Assembly (NCBI GenBank): GCA_937901225.1
Contig: CALCGX010000023.1
Span: forward strand, 1 to 23,971
Length of the DNA stretch: 23,971 bases
Source of the DNA: an uncultured Bacteroidales bacterium
Lineage (GTDB): Bacteria > Bacteroidota > Bacteroidia > Bacteroidales > Paludibacteraceae
Reading direction: 5' to 3'
The notes below the pieces were generated by a model that did not search any database, was not told where the DNA came from, and saw only the letters and a list, made by a program, of their open reading frames with translations. The position numbers and the translations under genes are program-made. Below, in pieces: positions 1 through 7,574 of this stretch. Positions within the stretch are counted from its first letter, which is position 1. Each line of letters opens with the position of its first letter.

Positions 1-1
1 C

Positions 2-1021
2 GCAGACAAGATGGAGTTGAAGGTTGGAGCAGGAGAAACCACAGTTTCTAATTTGGATGTGAAAGACTTGGATTTAGAGGTTGGCATGGGAGAAGCTAAC
101 CTTGCTTTGTGTGGATCACAGACCTACTATAATTATGATGTAGAATGTGGTATGGGAGATGTAAAAGTGGGGCAACATGGTTTTGGTGGATTAGGTGTAG
201 AGGTGCAACGTCCTGAATTGCCAGTCGTACCTCGCTGGTCAAGCATCGAACGACTTAACAAAGAAAAAGACCTTATCGGCATTTTCCTCTCGGCACACCC
301 ATTGGATGAATGGGAATTTGAAGTGCGCGAGTTGTGCAATATCACAGCAGAAGAGATGCATCAGTTTGATGCATGGAGTTCGCCAACTGCGCGCAATGCT
401 GCCACATCGCAAGACAACGATAGTGAGGAAGAAGATGAAGAAAAAGAGAAACTCACTCCTAATCAGTGGATTGAGAAGCGTGCTGGACAACCATTGCATA
501 TGGGCGGTATTATCGTGGCAGCAGAAGATCGTATGTCGCAAAAGGGTAACCCATGGGGTAAATATACGATTGAGGACTATACTGGCAGCTATCAGTTTAG
601 CGCATTTGGCGAGACTTACCAACGTTTCGCTGCATTGCTCAAACCCAATGTATATGTCTATTTATCTGGCGTGATGCAACAACGAGGTGCACATATGAAG
701 TGGTTTAAGCCCAAACCTGTAGAAGAAGCTGAGTATGAGTTTGCATTGCAACAAGTACAACTGATACAAGAGGCGCAAAAGGATTTGCAAAGCGTTACCT
801 TGCAAATACCAATTGAGAATGTACAACCAGACTTGATTGATAGTTTGTCGGACATGACCCAACAACATGCAGGTGCAACTCCGTTGCGTGTGCAGATATT
901 CGACACCATCAAACAAAATGTGATAACATTCAATGCAAGCCCAATCCGTATGAATCAAGCGTTCTTTCATTGGTTGAAAGAACTGCAAGCGGATGAGGTA
1001 CTGCAATACAAGGTGAATTAG
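2..1021 (+). CDS. dnaE: DNA polymerase III alpha subunit, C-terminal part, fused in frame to a DUF4097-like fragment (5' end outside window)
   Basis: The frame is open to the left edge, so the ATG at 11 is probably internal. From about residue 63 (counting from that ATG) the protein matches the C-terminal region of bacterial replicative polymerase DnaE: WSSIERLNKEKDLIGIFLSAHPLD is the linker after the helix-hairpin-helix region, and residues about 160-230 (GGIIVAAEDRMSQKGNPWGKY and onward) are the OB-fold domain. DnaE catalyses chromosomal DNA synthesis; Bacteroidota versions exceed 1200 residues, so only about the last quarter is here. Residues 1-62 are different: alternating glycine-rich beta repeats (VGAGETTVSNLDV, VGMGEANLAL, CGMGDVKVG) like the DUF4097 beta-strand repeat found in exported or anti-sigma-linked proteins. 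The two parts join at FGGLG (182-196), a string plausible in both families. Either a real rearrangement or a chimeric assembly join. Confidence 0.8.
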   Translation, partial: ADKMELKVGAGETTVSNLDVKDLDLEVGMGEANLALCGSQTYYNYDVECGMGDVKVGQHGFGGLGVEVQRPELPVVPRWSSIERLNKEKDLIGIFLSAHPLDEWEFEVRELCNITAEEMHQFDAWSSPTARNAATSQDNDSEEEDEEKEKLTPNQWIEKRAGQPLHMGGIIVAAEDRMSQKGNPWGKYTIEDYTGSYQFSAFGETYQRFAALLKPNVYVYLSGVMQQRGAHMKWFKPKPVEEAEYEFALQQVQLIQEAQKDLQSVTLQIPIENVQPDLIDSLSDMTQQHAGATPLRVQIFDTIKQNVITFNASPIRMNQAFFHWLKELQADEVLQYKVN

Positions 1022-1022
1022 G

Positions 1023-1037
1023 AGAGTAAAAAACTCT
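1023..1037 (+). terminator. weak stem-loop after dnaE
   Basis: AGAGT (1023-1027) can pair with ACTCT (1033-1037) around an A-rich loop, and TTTG follows. It sits directly after the dnaE stop codon. A five-pair stem is weak, so this is only a possible terminator. Confidence 0.25.
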
Positions 1038-1109
1038 TTGATTTAGAATCTGCTGAAACTATCTAAATACGACAAATTCCCACTTAAGAGTGAACTTTTG
1101 TTTGTTTTG

Positions 1110-1141
1110 TTTGTATATGTGCGTATTTTTTTGTACCTTTG
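1110..1141 (+). promoter_or_regulatory. Bacteroidota-type promoter for yidC
   Basis: TTTG at 1110-1113 is followed after exactly 20 bp by TACCTTTG at 1134-1141. This fits the -33 TTTG / -7 TAnnTTTG consensus for the primary sigma factor in Bacteroidota. It lies about 64 bp before the yidC ATG and implies a short AT-rich leader. Confidence 0.75.
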
Positions 1142-1205
1142 CGCGTTTTTTGTGTTTCAACAAATTCGAAAATAATAATAGATAACAATATAAAGATATA
1201 ACAGA

Positions 1206-3125
1206 ATGGATAAAAACACGTGGATTGGCTTTCTTTTGATAGCCGCAATTATTGTAGGATTTTCATTTATCAATCGCCCCTCAAAGGAGGAATTGGCTGA
1301 GCGTCAACGAGTACAAGACTCCATAGCGATGGTTCGTCTGCAAGAGGCAGAGGCTCAATTGCTATCGCAGCAGATTGCTCAAGAGCTTGAGAGCAAGAAT
1401 GCGGATAACGTAAACGAAGCTCAGTTGGCAGAGCAAGTAGCTGCCTTATATGGTGCGTTCGCTCCTGCTGCAAAAGGCGAAGAGGGTATCATCACATTGG
1501 AGAATGAAAAAGTACGTATTGGCATTGCTCAACGAGGTGGTCGCATCGCAAAAGCTGAATTGAAGGAATACAAAGCCTATGGTGATAGCGTAAACAACCT
1601 CTGCCTCTTCCAAGGCGAAGAGAGCAGTTTGAACTTTACACTCATTACCAATAATAGCCGTATTCTCTCAACCGAGAACCTGTATTTTACTGCTGTAGGC
1701 CAATCAACCGATGCTGATGGCAACACAACACTCACAATGCGCCTCCATACGAATATAGAGGATTGCTATATGGATGTGGTATATACCTTGCCAGCCGACG
1801 ATTATATGGTGAGCATGAGTATCCAGCCACACAATATGCAATGGGCTTTGGCACAAAACATGGCAGCGCTGGAAATGCATTGGAATCAGATGATTCCTCA
1901 ACAAGAGAAAGGTCGTAAGTTCGAGGAGAAATATGCACAACTACAATATATGTTTGTAGGTGGTGATATCGAAAAACTCTCTGAGGTTAAAGCCGATCGC
2001 GCAAAAGAGTCTGCACGTTTGAAATGGATTGGCTACAAGGATCAGTTCTTCTCTACGGTATTGATTGCTCAAGACGGCTTTGAGTCCACACAAATGGAAT
2101 CAACTCCACAAAACACGTTGAGCCGCTATATCAAGGAATATAAGACTATTGCAAGTTTGCCATTTGATATTACAGGCAAACATACAACGGACTTGAAATA
2201 CTATCTCGGTCCTAACCACTACAACACCCTCAGAGCATACGATAAAGATGTAGAGAAAGGTGAGAAATTGCACCTCAACGAGCTCGTACCATTAGGATGG
2301 AAGTTGGTATCTTGGATTAACAAAGCATTGGTGATTCCTATGTTCGACTTGTTTATGTCATGGGGATTGCATATCGGTATTGTCATCTTGCTGATGACAT
2401 TGGTTATCAAACTGATTATCTTGCCATTTGTCTTTGCATCTTACAAGTCAAGTGCCAAGATGCGTGTCTTGAAGCCACAACTCGATGAGATCAACGAGAA
2501 ATATCCTCCAGAGAAGATGCAAGAGCGCCAACAAGCCACTATGGCATTGTATCAGAAAGCAGGCGTTAGCCCAATGTCAGGTTGCTTGCCTATGCTATTC
2601 CAATTCCCAGTATTGATGGCTATGTTCTGGTTCTTGCCAACTGCTATTGAATTGCGCGGTCAATCACTATTCTGGGCTGATGACCTATCTACCTACGATG
2701 CCATTCTCTCTTGGAGCACTCCATTACCACTACTCGGCTGGACGCACCTTAGTCTCTTCTGTTTGCTTATGACGATTGTCAATGTAGTATATACCCATAT
2801 TACCATGCAAAGTCAATCCGGCGGACAAGAGATGAAAATGATGCGTTGGATGATGTATCTCATGCCAGTGATGTTCCTCGTCTTCTTCAACGACTATGCT
2901 GCAGGTTTGAGTTACTACTACTTCGTCAGCCTACTCATGACTATTATCCAAACGATGATATTCCGTTGGGCTATTGATGACAAGAAAGTATTAGCAGAGA
3001 TGGAAGCCAATGCCAAGAAAAAAGGCACACAAAAGAAATCTGGTTTCGCTGCACGCTTAGAAGCTATGCAACGTGAGCAACAACGCCTCGCTCGCGAGCA
3101 AGCTAAAGCACAGATGAGACGATAA
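1206..3125 (+). CDS. yidC: Membrane protein insertase YidC
   Basis: YidC/Oxa1-family insertase that helps integral membrane proteins enter and fold in the inner membrane, alone or with SecYEG. At 639 residues it is the long Gram-negative form: an N-terminal membrane anchor at about 5-22, a large beta-rich periplasmic domain to about residue 360, then the conserved five-helix insertase core (about 370-590). The core includes the cytoplasmic loop KMRVLKPQLDEINEKYPPEKM, the segment GVSPMSGCLPMLFQFPVLMAMFWFL, and NDYAAGLSYYYFVSLLM near the last helix. The C-terminal tail (about 595-639) is rich in Lys, Arg and Gln, as expected for ribosome contact. Its own promoter lies at 1110-1141. The next gene starts about 30 bp after the stop, so the following three genes may be co-transcribed. 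Confidence 0.97.
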   Translation: MDKNTWIGFLLIAAIIVGFSFINRPSKEELAERQRVQDSIAMVRLQEAEAQLLSQQIAQELESKNADNVNEAQLAEQVAALYGAFAPAAKGEEGIITLENEKVRIGIAQRGGRIAKAELKEYKAYGDSVNNLCLFQGEESSLNFTLITNNSRILSTENLYFTAVGQSTDADGNTTLTMRLHTNIEDCYMDVVYTLPADDYMVSMSIQPHNMQWALAQNMAALEMHWNQMIPQQEKGRKFEEKYAQLQYMFVGGDIEKLSEVKADRAKESARLKWIGYKDQFFSTVLIAQDGFESTQMESTPQNTLSRYIKEYKTIASLPFDITGKHTTDLKYYLGPNHYNTLRAYDKDVEKGEKLHLNELVPLGWKLVSWINKALVIPMFDLFMSWGLHIGIVILLMTLVIKLIILPFVFASYKSSAKMRVLKPQLDEINEKYPPEKMQERQQATMALYQKAGVSPMSGCLPMLFQFPVLMAMFWFLPTAIELRGQSLFWADDLSTYDAILSWSTPLPLLGWTHLSLFCLLMTIVNVVYTHITMQSQSGGQEMKMMRWMMYLMPVMFLVFFNDYAAGLSYYYFVSLLMTIIQTMIFRWAIDDKKVLAEMEANAKKKGTQKKSGFAARLEAMQREQQRLAREQAKAQMRR

Positions 3126-3155
3126 TCTTAAATTATGAATTTTGAATTAAGAATT

Positions 3156-3914
3156 ATGAACAAGATTCTTACATTGGTCCTGTGCTCAGCAATGAGCATG
3201 GGACTTTTTGCTCAAAACAGCCATGTGAGCGAAGCAAACCAACCACACGCAACTGATAATACGACCGCCAACAACATGAGCGAAGCGAAACAGAAATACA
3301 CCTTCGGAGATTTCTTTGATGCCCTTGATTTGCCTACTGTATTGGGAGTTGGCATTACCCAAAATGGCATTGAAGGTGCAACTTTTAATTCCGCCATGCG
3401 ACTGGGTTGGCGTCACCATAAGAATTATGGTACCTTCGTATATATTACCTATGATACCCATAGCAACACCTACGAGGACCTAGATTTGCAATTCGCAGGA
3501 TCTAACTTCCGCAATGCTGAGGTATGGTATAATGAAGTGGGTATGAGCGTAGGTTATCGCTTCCCCTTGGTGAAAGACATCAAGGCTTTCTACGAGAATC
3601 CTTATTTCCATCCATGGGATTTCTTTATAAGCATGCAACCTGGTGTATCAATCGCTACGGTTAAAAATGCGACACTCCTTGACAACAACACCTCCTATGA
3701 GATGAGCAATATCGACCATGTCGTACCTACCCTACGCTTCTCAGCAGGTGTGGAATGGTTTATCTTCCATAATTTCGCAGTCTTTGCTGAGGCTGCCTAC
3801 ACCCAACACTTGATGCCAACCCTCATCGAACAAGCAGCACAAAAGCAAGGCAAGATTCAACATCCATCCGGACCGCTTACCTTCTCTATCGGTTTGTCTC
3901 TCTTCTTCAACTAA
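3156..3914 (+). CDS. Putative outer membrane beta-barrel protein
   Basis: Secreted protein of 252 residues with signal peptide MNKILTLVLCSAMSMGLFAQ. An ATG at 3135 is in frame, but the second ATG at 3156 starts the signal peptide directly; the extra residues MNFELRI come from a low-complexity AATTATGAATTTTGAATTAA tract resembling filler sequence common between Bacteroidales genes. After a short Asn/Ala-rich stretch the chain has alternating aromatic and polar beta-strand patterns and ends in FSIGLSLFFN, an aromatic C-terminus typical of outer membrane barrels. It is cotranscribed with yidC by position and lies 5 bp before the transporter gene. The exact family is not recognised. Confidence 0.65.
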   Translation: MNKILTLVLCSAMSMGLFAQNSHVSEANQPHATDNTTANNMSEAKQKYTFGDFFDALDLPTVLGVGITQNGIEGATFNSAMRLGWRHHKNYGTFVYITYDTHSNTYEDLDLQFAGSNFRNAEVWYNEVGMSVGYRFPLVKDIKAFYENPYFHPWDFFISMQPGVSIATVKNATLLDNNTSYEMSNIDHVVPTLRFSAGVEWFIFHNFAVFAEAAYTQHLMPTLIEQAAQKQGKIQHPSGPLTFSIGLSLFFN

Positions 3915-3919
3915 TCCCT

Positions 3920-4960
3920 ATGAAATTACGCCTTTTTCTTGATCGATATGCGCTTATCATCGCCATGCTAATTGGTGCGATAGGCTATCCTTGGTTTAGG
4001 CATTTAGATTGGCTATTGCCCCCGCTGATATTCTTTATGCTCTTTTTCACGTTTTGCAAAATCAATCCACTTGATTTGCGCCTACGTGCGTGGCATTGGC
4101 TTGTATTGGGTATGCAATTGCTGCTGACAGCCGTAGTCTATTATGGTTGTACGTTTATCTTTTCAACGTTCAAAGATCAACTTTCAACGACTGATGTAGC
4201 TATCATCTCACAAGGTTTGATGGTGTGCGTAATTATGCCTACAGCCACAGCAGCACCTATCATTGCAGGAAAATTAGGCGGCAGTATTCAAAATCTCACC
4301 ACTTTTAGTCTGCTGAGCAATATAGCCACTGCTATCATTGTGCCAGCTTTCTTCCCTATTGTCAACCCATCAGCAGATATATCCTTTGTTCCCGCTATGT
4401 GGCTGATATTGCGCAAAGTAGGTCCGATGTTGTTAGGACCATTTCTTGCTGCATGGGCATTACGTTTGGCATATGAAACTTATTATCGCAGCAAGGGAGA
4501 AACGCGACCATTTACCCTCACCCCCACATGGGCTTCCATGCCGTTCTACCTATGGGTGGTGTTGCTGGTGGTACTGATTGCTCGTATTACCTATACGCTC
4601 GTTACACAGGAGTATTCGGGTTGGTCGATTGCTGTGCTATGCGGCGGTTCGCTGGTGGCATGTCTGTTGCAGTTTGCAATGGGTAGATGGATTGGATTCC
4701 ACGTCCCAGCTACGAGTCACGGTACCGACTATCACGATATACTGATTAATCCTGCAGCAGCTGAATATACGATTAATCAACGCAGCCGTATTACCGCAGG
4801 ACAAGCATTTGGTCAAAAGAACACAGCACTCGGTGTGTGGATGGCCCAAGCCTATTTAGTGCCATTGGCATCAATTGGTCCTGCGGCATATATCATATGG
4901 CAGAACTTGCTCAACTCGTTTCAACTATGGCACGCCGGTAAACAATCTCGTAAGCAATGA
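3920..4960 (+). CDS. BASS-family (bile acid:sodium symporter-like) transporter
   Basis: Integral inner-membrane protein of 346 residues with about nine to ten hydrophobic segments. The region around residues 108-150 (MVCVIMPTATAAPIIAGKLGG, then LTTFSLLSNI) matches the conserved crossover region of the bile acid:Na+ symporter family, whose members move organic anions with sodium. The real substrate cannot be told. FSTFKDQLSTTDV (about residues 79-91) is polar in an otherwise hydrophobic area; its DNA (about 4162-4195, TTCAACGTTCAAAGATCAAC) looks like a TTCAAC-type low-complexity tract and may be a small insertion. The start is 5 bp after the previous gene, and its TGA overlaps the ATG of folC by 4 bp (ATGA), so the three are translationally close-coupled. 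Confidence 0.75.
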   Translation: MKLRLFLDRYALIIAMLIGAIGYPWFRHLDWLLPPLIFFMLFFTFCKINPLDLRLRAWHWLVLGMQLLLTAVVYYGCTFIFSTFKDQLSTTDVAIISQGLMVCVIMPTATAAPIIAGKLGGSIQNLTTFSLLSNIATAIIVPAFFPIVNPSADISFVPAMWLILRKVGPMLLGPFLAAWALRLAYETYYRSKGETRPFTLTPTWASMPFYLWVVLLVVLIARITYTLVTQEYSGWSIAVLCGGSLVACLLQFAMGRWIGFHVPATSHGTDYHDILINPAAAEYTINQRSRITAGQAFGQKNTALGVWMAQAYLVPLASIGPAAYIIWQNLLNSFQLWHAGKQSRKQ

Positions 4961-6264
4961 CCTATCAAGAAACAATACAATATCTCTACGCATCGCAACC
5001 AGCATTTCATCTTGTTGGAGCAGCAGCCTACAAGCCAGGATTAGACAACACCTATCGCCTTATGGCACATCTTGGTAATCCGCACGAACGGTTACGTGCG
5101 GTACATATCGCTGGTACCAATGGCAAAGGTTCTACTTCTCACCTTATTGCTGCCACATTGCAAGCACAAGGCTACAAAGTAGGTTTATTTACATCGCCAC
5201 ACTTGGTGGATTTTCGTGAGCGTATCCGTGTCTCTGGAGAAATGATTCCAGAAGAAATGGTCATAGAGTTTGTGGAAAACAACCGTGCTTTCTTGGATGA
5301 AGTACGTCCATCATTTTTCGAAACAACGATGGCATTGGCTTTTTGGTATTTCGCTGAGCTGCAAGTAGATATAGCAGTAATTGAAGTAGGATTAGGGGGC
5401 AGATTGGATAGTACCAATATTCTTACTCCCCTACTCTCTGTTATCACGAATATCGGCATTGACCATACTGAGTTTCTAGGTACTACCCTTACGCAGATAG
5501 CCCACGAGAAGGCAGGTATCATCAAATCGCATATCCCCTGTGTGATAGGCGAAACTCACCCCGATACGCAACAAGTATTTTTTAATCGTGCACACGAGTG
5601 CGATATATTAGGTGATGGATTAGAAACGACTGATTGCCGAATATGGTTTGCTGATCAATGCGGTTTCATGCGCCGTCGCCGCTTGAAAGAAGCACCCATA
5701 TGTCAGCTACGAGGCTGCTATCAGGAGAAAAACCAACAAACGGCTTTTGTAGCTCTGCAAGTGCTGCGTAACCATTCTAATATTAAAATAAGCACTGAAG
5801 CGATTGCCACTGGCTTTGCTCAGGTATGCAGTTTAACAGGTTTACGTGGCAGATGGGAAATCCTATCCGAATCGCCACTCACCATCTGCGATACGGGGCA
5901 TAACTCCCACGGTATTCGTTATGTGGTGGAGCAACTGAAAACGGAAAACGGAAAACTGAACACTGAAAAGGGGAAACTGCATATTGTTTTTGGTATGGTA
6001 TCGGATAAGGATATTGATGTGGTGTTGAACCTTTTACCTGAAGAGGCTGTGTATTATTTCACGCAACCTAATACCTCACGTGCATTGCCTGCCACTGAAT
6101 TACAAGCCAAATGGCACGCACTCCACCCTATGCACAAGTACAATATGTGCTTTTATTCGGTCTGCGATGCTATTGCAGTAGCTAAACAACAAGCGACATC
6201 GGAAGACATTATCTTCATCGGAGGTAGCAACTACGTTGTGGGCGAAGCGCTGTGTACGAAATAG
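4957..6264 (+). CDS. folC: Bifunctional folylpolyglutamate synthase / dihydrofolate synthase
   Basis: Mur-ligase-family enzyme (435 residues) of the cytoplasm that adds glutamate to dihydropteroate and to reduced folates using ATP. Seen: P-loop GTNGKGS at 53-59; FTSPHLVDFRERIRV; the glycine-rich EVGLGGRLDSTNI; ITNIGIDHTEFLG and HEKAGIIK, which form the central Mur-ligase ATP/Mg site; and CDTGHNSHGI, the DxxHN motif starting the C-terminal domain. The ATG overlaps the stop of the transporter gene. Residues about 327-341 (LKTENGKLNTEKGKL) are encoded by a GGAAAACTGAA-like repetitive tract (5935-5979) and look like an in-frame insertion between two conserved elements. It converges on the gene at 6311 with a 46-bp gap that shows no clear terminator. 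Confidence 0.95.
   Translation: MTYQETIQYLYASQPAFHLVGAAAYKPGLDNTYRLMAHLGNPHERLRAVHIAGTNGKGSTSHLIAATLQAQGYKVGLFTSPHLVDFRERIRVSGEMIPEEMVIEFVENNRAFLDEVRPSFFETTMALAFWYFAELQVDIAVIEVGLGGRLDSTNILTPLLSVITNIGIDHTEFLGTTLTQIAHEKAGIIKSHIPCVIGETHPDTQQVFFNRAHECDILGDGLETTDCRIWFADQCGFMRRRRLKEAPICQLRGCYQEKNQQTAFVALQVLRNHSNIKISTEAIATGFAQVCSLTGLRGRWEILSESPLTICDTGHNSHGIRYVVEQLKTENGKLNTEKGKLHIVFGMVSDKDIDVVLNLLPEEAVYYFTQPNTSRALPATELQAKWHALHPMHKYNMCFYSVCDAIAVAKQQATSEDIIFIGGSNYVVGEALCTK
5935..5979 (+). repeat. Low-complexity GGAAAACTGAA-type tract inside folC
   Basis: Near-repeats of GAAAACGGAAAACTGAA encode LKTENGKLNTEKGKL inside the C-terminal domain of FolC. Similar A-rich tracts are, from memory, common in Bacteroidales intergenic regions. 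The tract is in frame and flanked by conserved folC sequence on both sides. Confidence 0.55.
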
Positions 6265-6310
6265 ACTTTCGTAGTAGGCTAGATACTCGTCAGAGAAGAT
6301 AAAGGAATCA

Positions 6311-7549
6311 TCACTCAATAATATCTATTTCTTCCTTCAGCGGTTCAAGACCTTTCTGGCAATAATCATCAATTTTGTCTTTAGGCACCCTTATAGAGAC
6401 ATAATAAGGTTTCTTCCACGGGGATAGGATGTGCTCTATATTCTCTCCGAGAGTAATTTCCCCTAATTCATAACACCTATTAAAGATATTTAAGTTAAGT
6501 TCTCGTATCTTATTTGGAAGTCTCAATTCTTTCAATCCAGAACATTCGAATGCTTCTGCTTCAATTACCTCCACGGTATCTGGCAAATCTACAAACGATA
6601 ACTGCTCACAATCATAGAAAGCAGATTCACCTATGAATCGAAGATTTTTCCCGAATACCACCGCACGTAGCTTATTGCATTGCGAGAATGTATATTGTTC
6701 CAAACGTTGTAGTGCATCACTCAACTTCACCATCTGCAAGTTGTCACAAAAGCGAAATGCATCTGCACCAACAGTGTGCACTGAGTCTGGAAATACGACA
6801 TATGATAACCGGGAACATTCTTCAAAAGCAGCTTCACCTATTCGTTCTACTCCTGCGGGTATATCTATCCGCTCTATATCCGAAGAAGCAAAGGCATTCG
6901 TTCCTATTTCTACTACACGATATGTTTCATTGGCGTATAGAATGGTAGCAGGGATTGTAATATATCCTTTATAATCTTGCCAATATACATTTTTAGCATC
7001 AACTGGCAAAGGGTATTTACTAACCACTTTGGCAGTCATAGTGGTGCGGTCTAAATGATAGTACAAGCCTCCTATCTCTACCAAGTCTTCTACAATCATA
7101 TCTCTTTGTGCCTCTAAATTACGAGCACAAAACTCTTCTTTCATACCTTTAGGTACAAGAATAGTTTGCAGGACATTGCAATCTTTAAATACATCTTTTC
7201 CTATGAAGTTAGGAAGCGCATGCAAGGTAACACCTACAAGATCGAAACAGCGATAAAAAGCCTCGTCCTCAATCATAGTTACCGTATGTGGAATATCTAC
7301 CATTATAGGTGAAGCTAATTCGTTGGTAAGCTCCTTTTCCTCATACACATAGTCCATATACTCATCATCAAATGCGAAAGCTCTCTTACCGATACGTGTC
7401 ACACAATAACTATCTCCCTCATAGTTCACATGCTCAGGAATCATAATCACATCTCGATATGGAATCATATCTATCAGACGCTCCACAGTGGCCGTCTTGG
7501 TTTCGCTATTAAGTGTATAGCGAATGTTATCAATCAGTACATCTATCAT
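6311..7549 (-). CDS. BspA-like leucine-rich repeat (LRR_5) protein, no signal peptide
   Basis: Protein of 412 residues from the ATG at 7549; a TTG seven codons upstream (7570) is possible but less likely. The second half has repeated units of the type IGEAAFEECSRLSYVVFPDS, VGADAFRFCDNLQMVKLSDA, IGESAFYDCEQLSFVDLPDT, with spacing of about 22-24 residues. This is the Treponema/BspA LRR_5 pattern, usually linked to surface recognition or adhesion. The first part has more degenerate copies, for example VTMIEDEAFYRCFDLVGVTL. Unlike most BspA-like proteins it starts MIDVLIDNIRYTLNSETKTA without a hydrophobic segment, so it may be cytoplasmic or use another route. It begins 25 bp after the stop of the secreted transglutaminase-like gene and is probably in the same transcript. 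Confidence 0.85.
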   Translation of the reverse strand: MIDVLIDNIRYTLNSETKTATVERLIDMIPYRDVIMIPEHVNYEGDSYCVTRIGKRAFAFDDEYMDYVYEEKELTNELASPIMVDIPHTVTMIEDEAFYRCFDLVGVTLHALPNFIGKDVFKDCNVLQTILVPKGMKEEFCARNLEAQRDMIVEDLVEIGGLYYHLDRTTMTAKVVSKYPLPVDAKNVYWQDYKGYITIPATILYANETYRVVEIGTNAFASSDIERIDIPAGVERIGEAAFEECSRLSYVVFPDSVHTVGADAFRFCDNLQMVKLSDALQRLEQYTFSQCNKLRAVVFGKNLRFIGESAFYDCEQLSFVDLPDTVEVIEAEAFECSGLKELRLPNKIRELNLNIFNRCYELGEITLGENIEHILSPWKKPYYVSIRVPKDKIDDYCQKGLEPLKEEIDIIE

Positions 7550-7574
7550 ATGTCTGTTAGGTAATTGCAACTAA

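Noticed and set aside
306..674. A 122-codon + strand frame inside dnaE
   Set aside because: Overlaps the well-supported DnaE frame and has no recognisable content.
3135..3155. Earlier ATG start for the outer-membrane-type protein
   Set aside because: The first codons come from a low-complexity A/T tract, and the second ATG gives a proper signal peptide at once.
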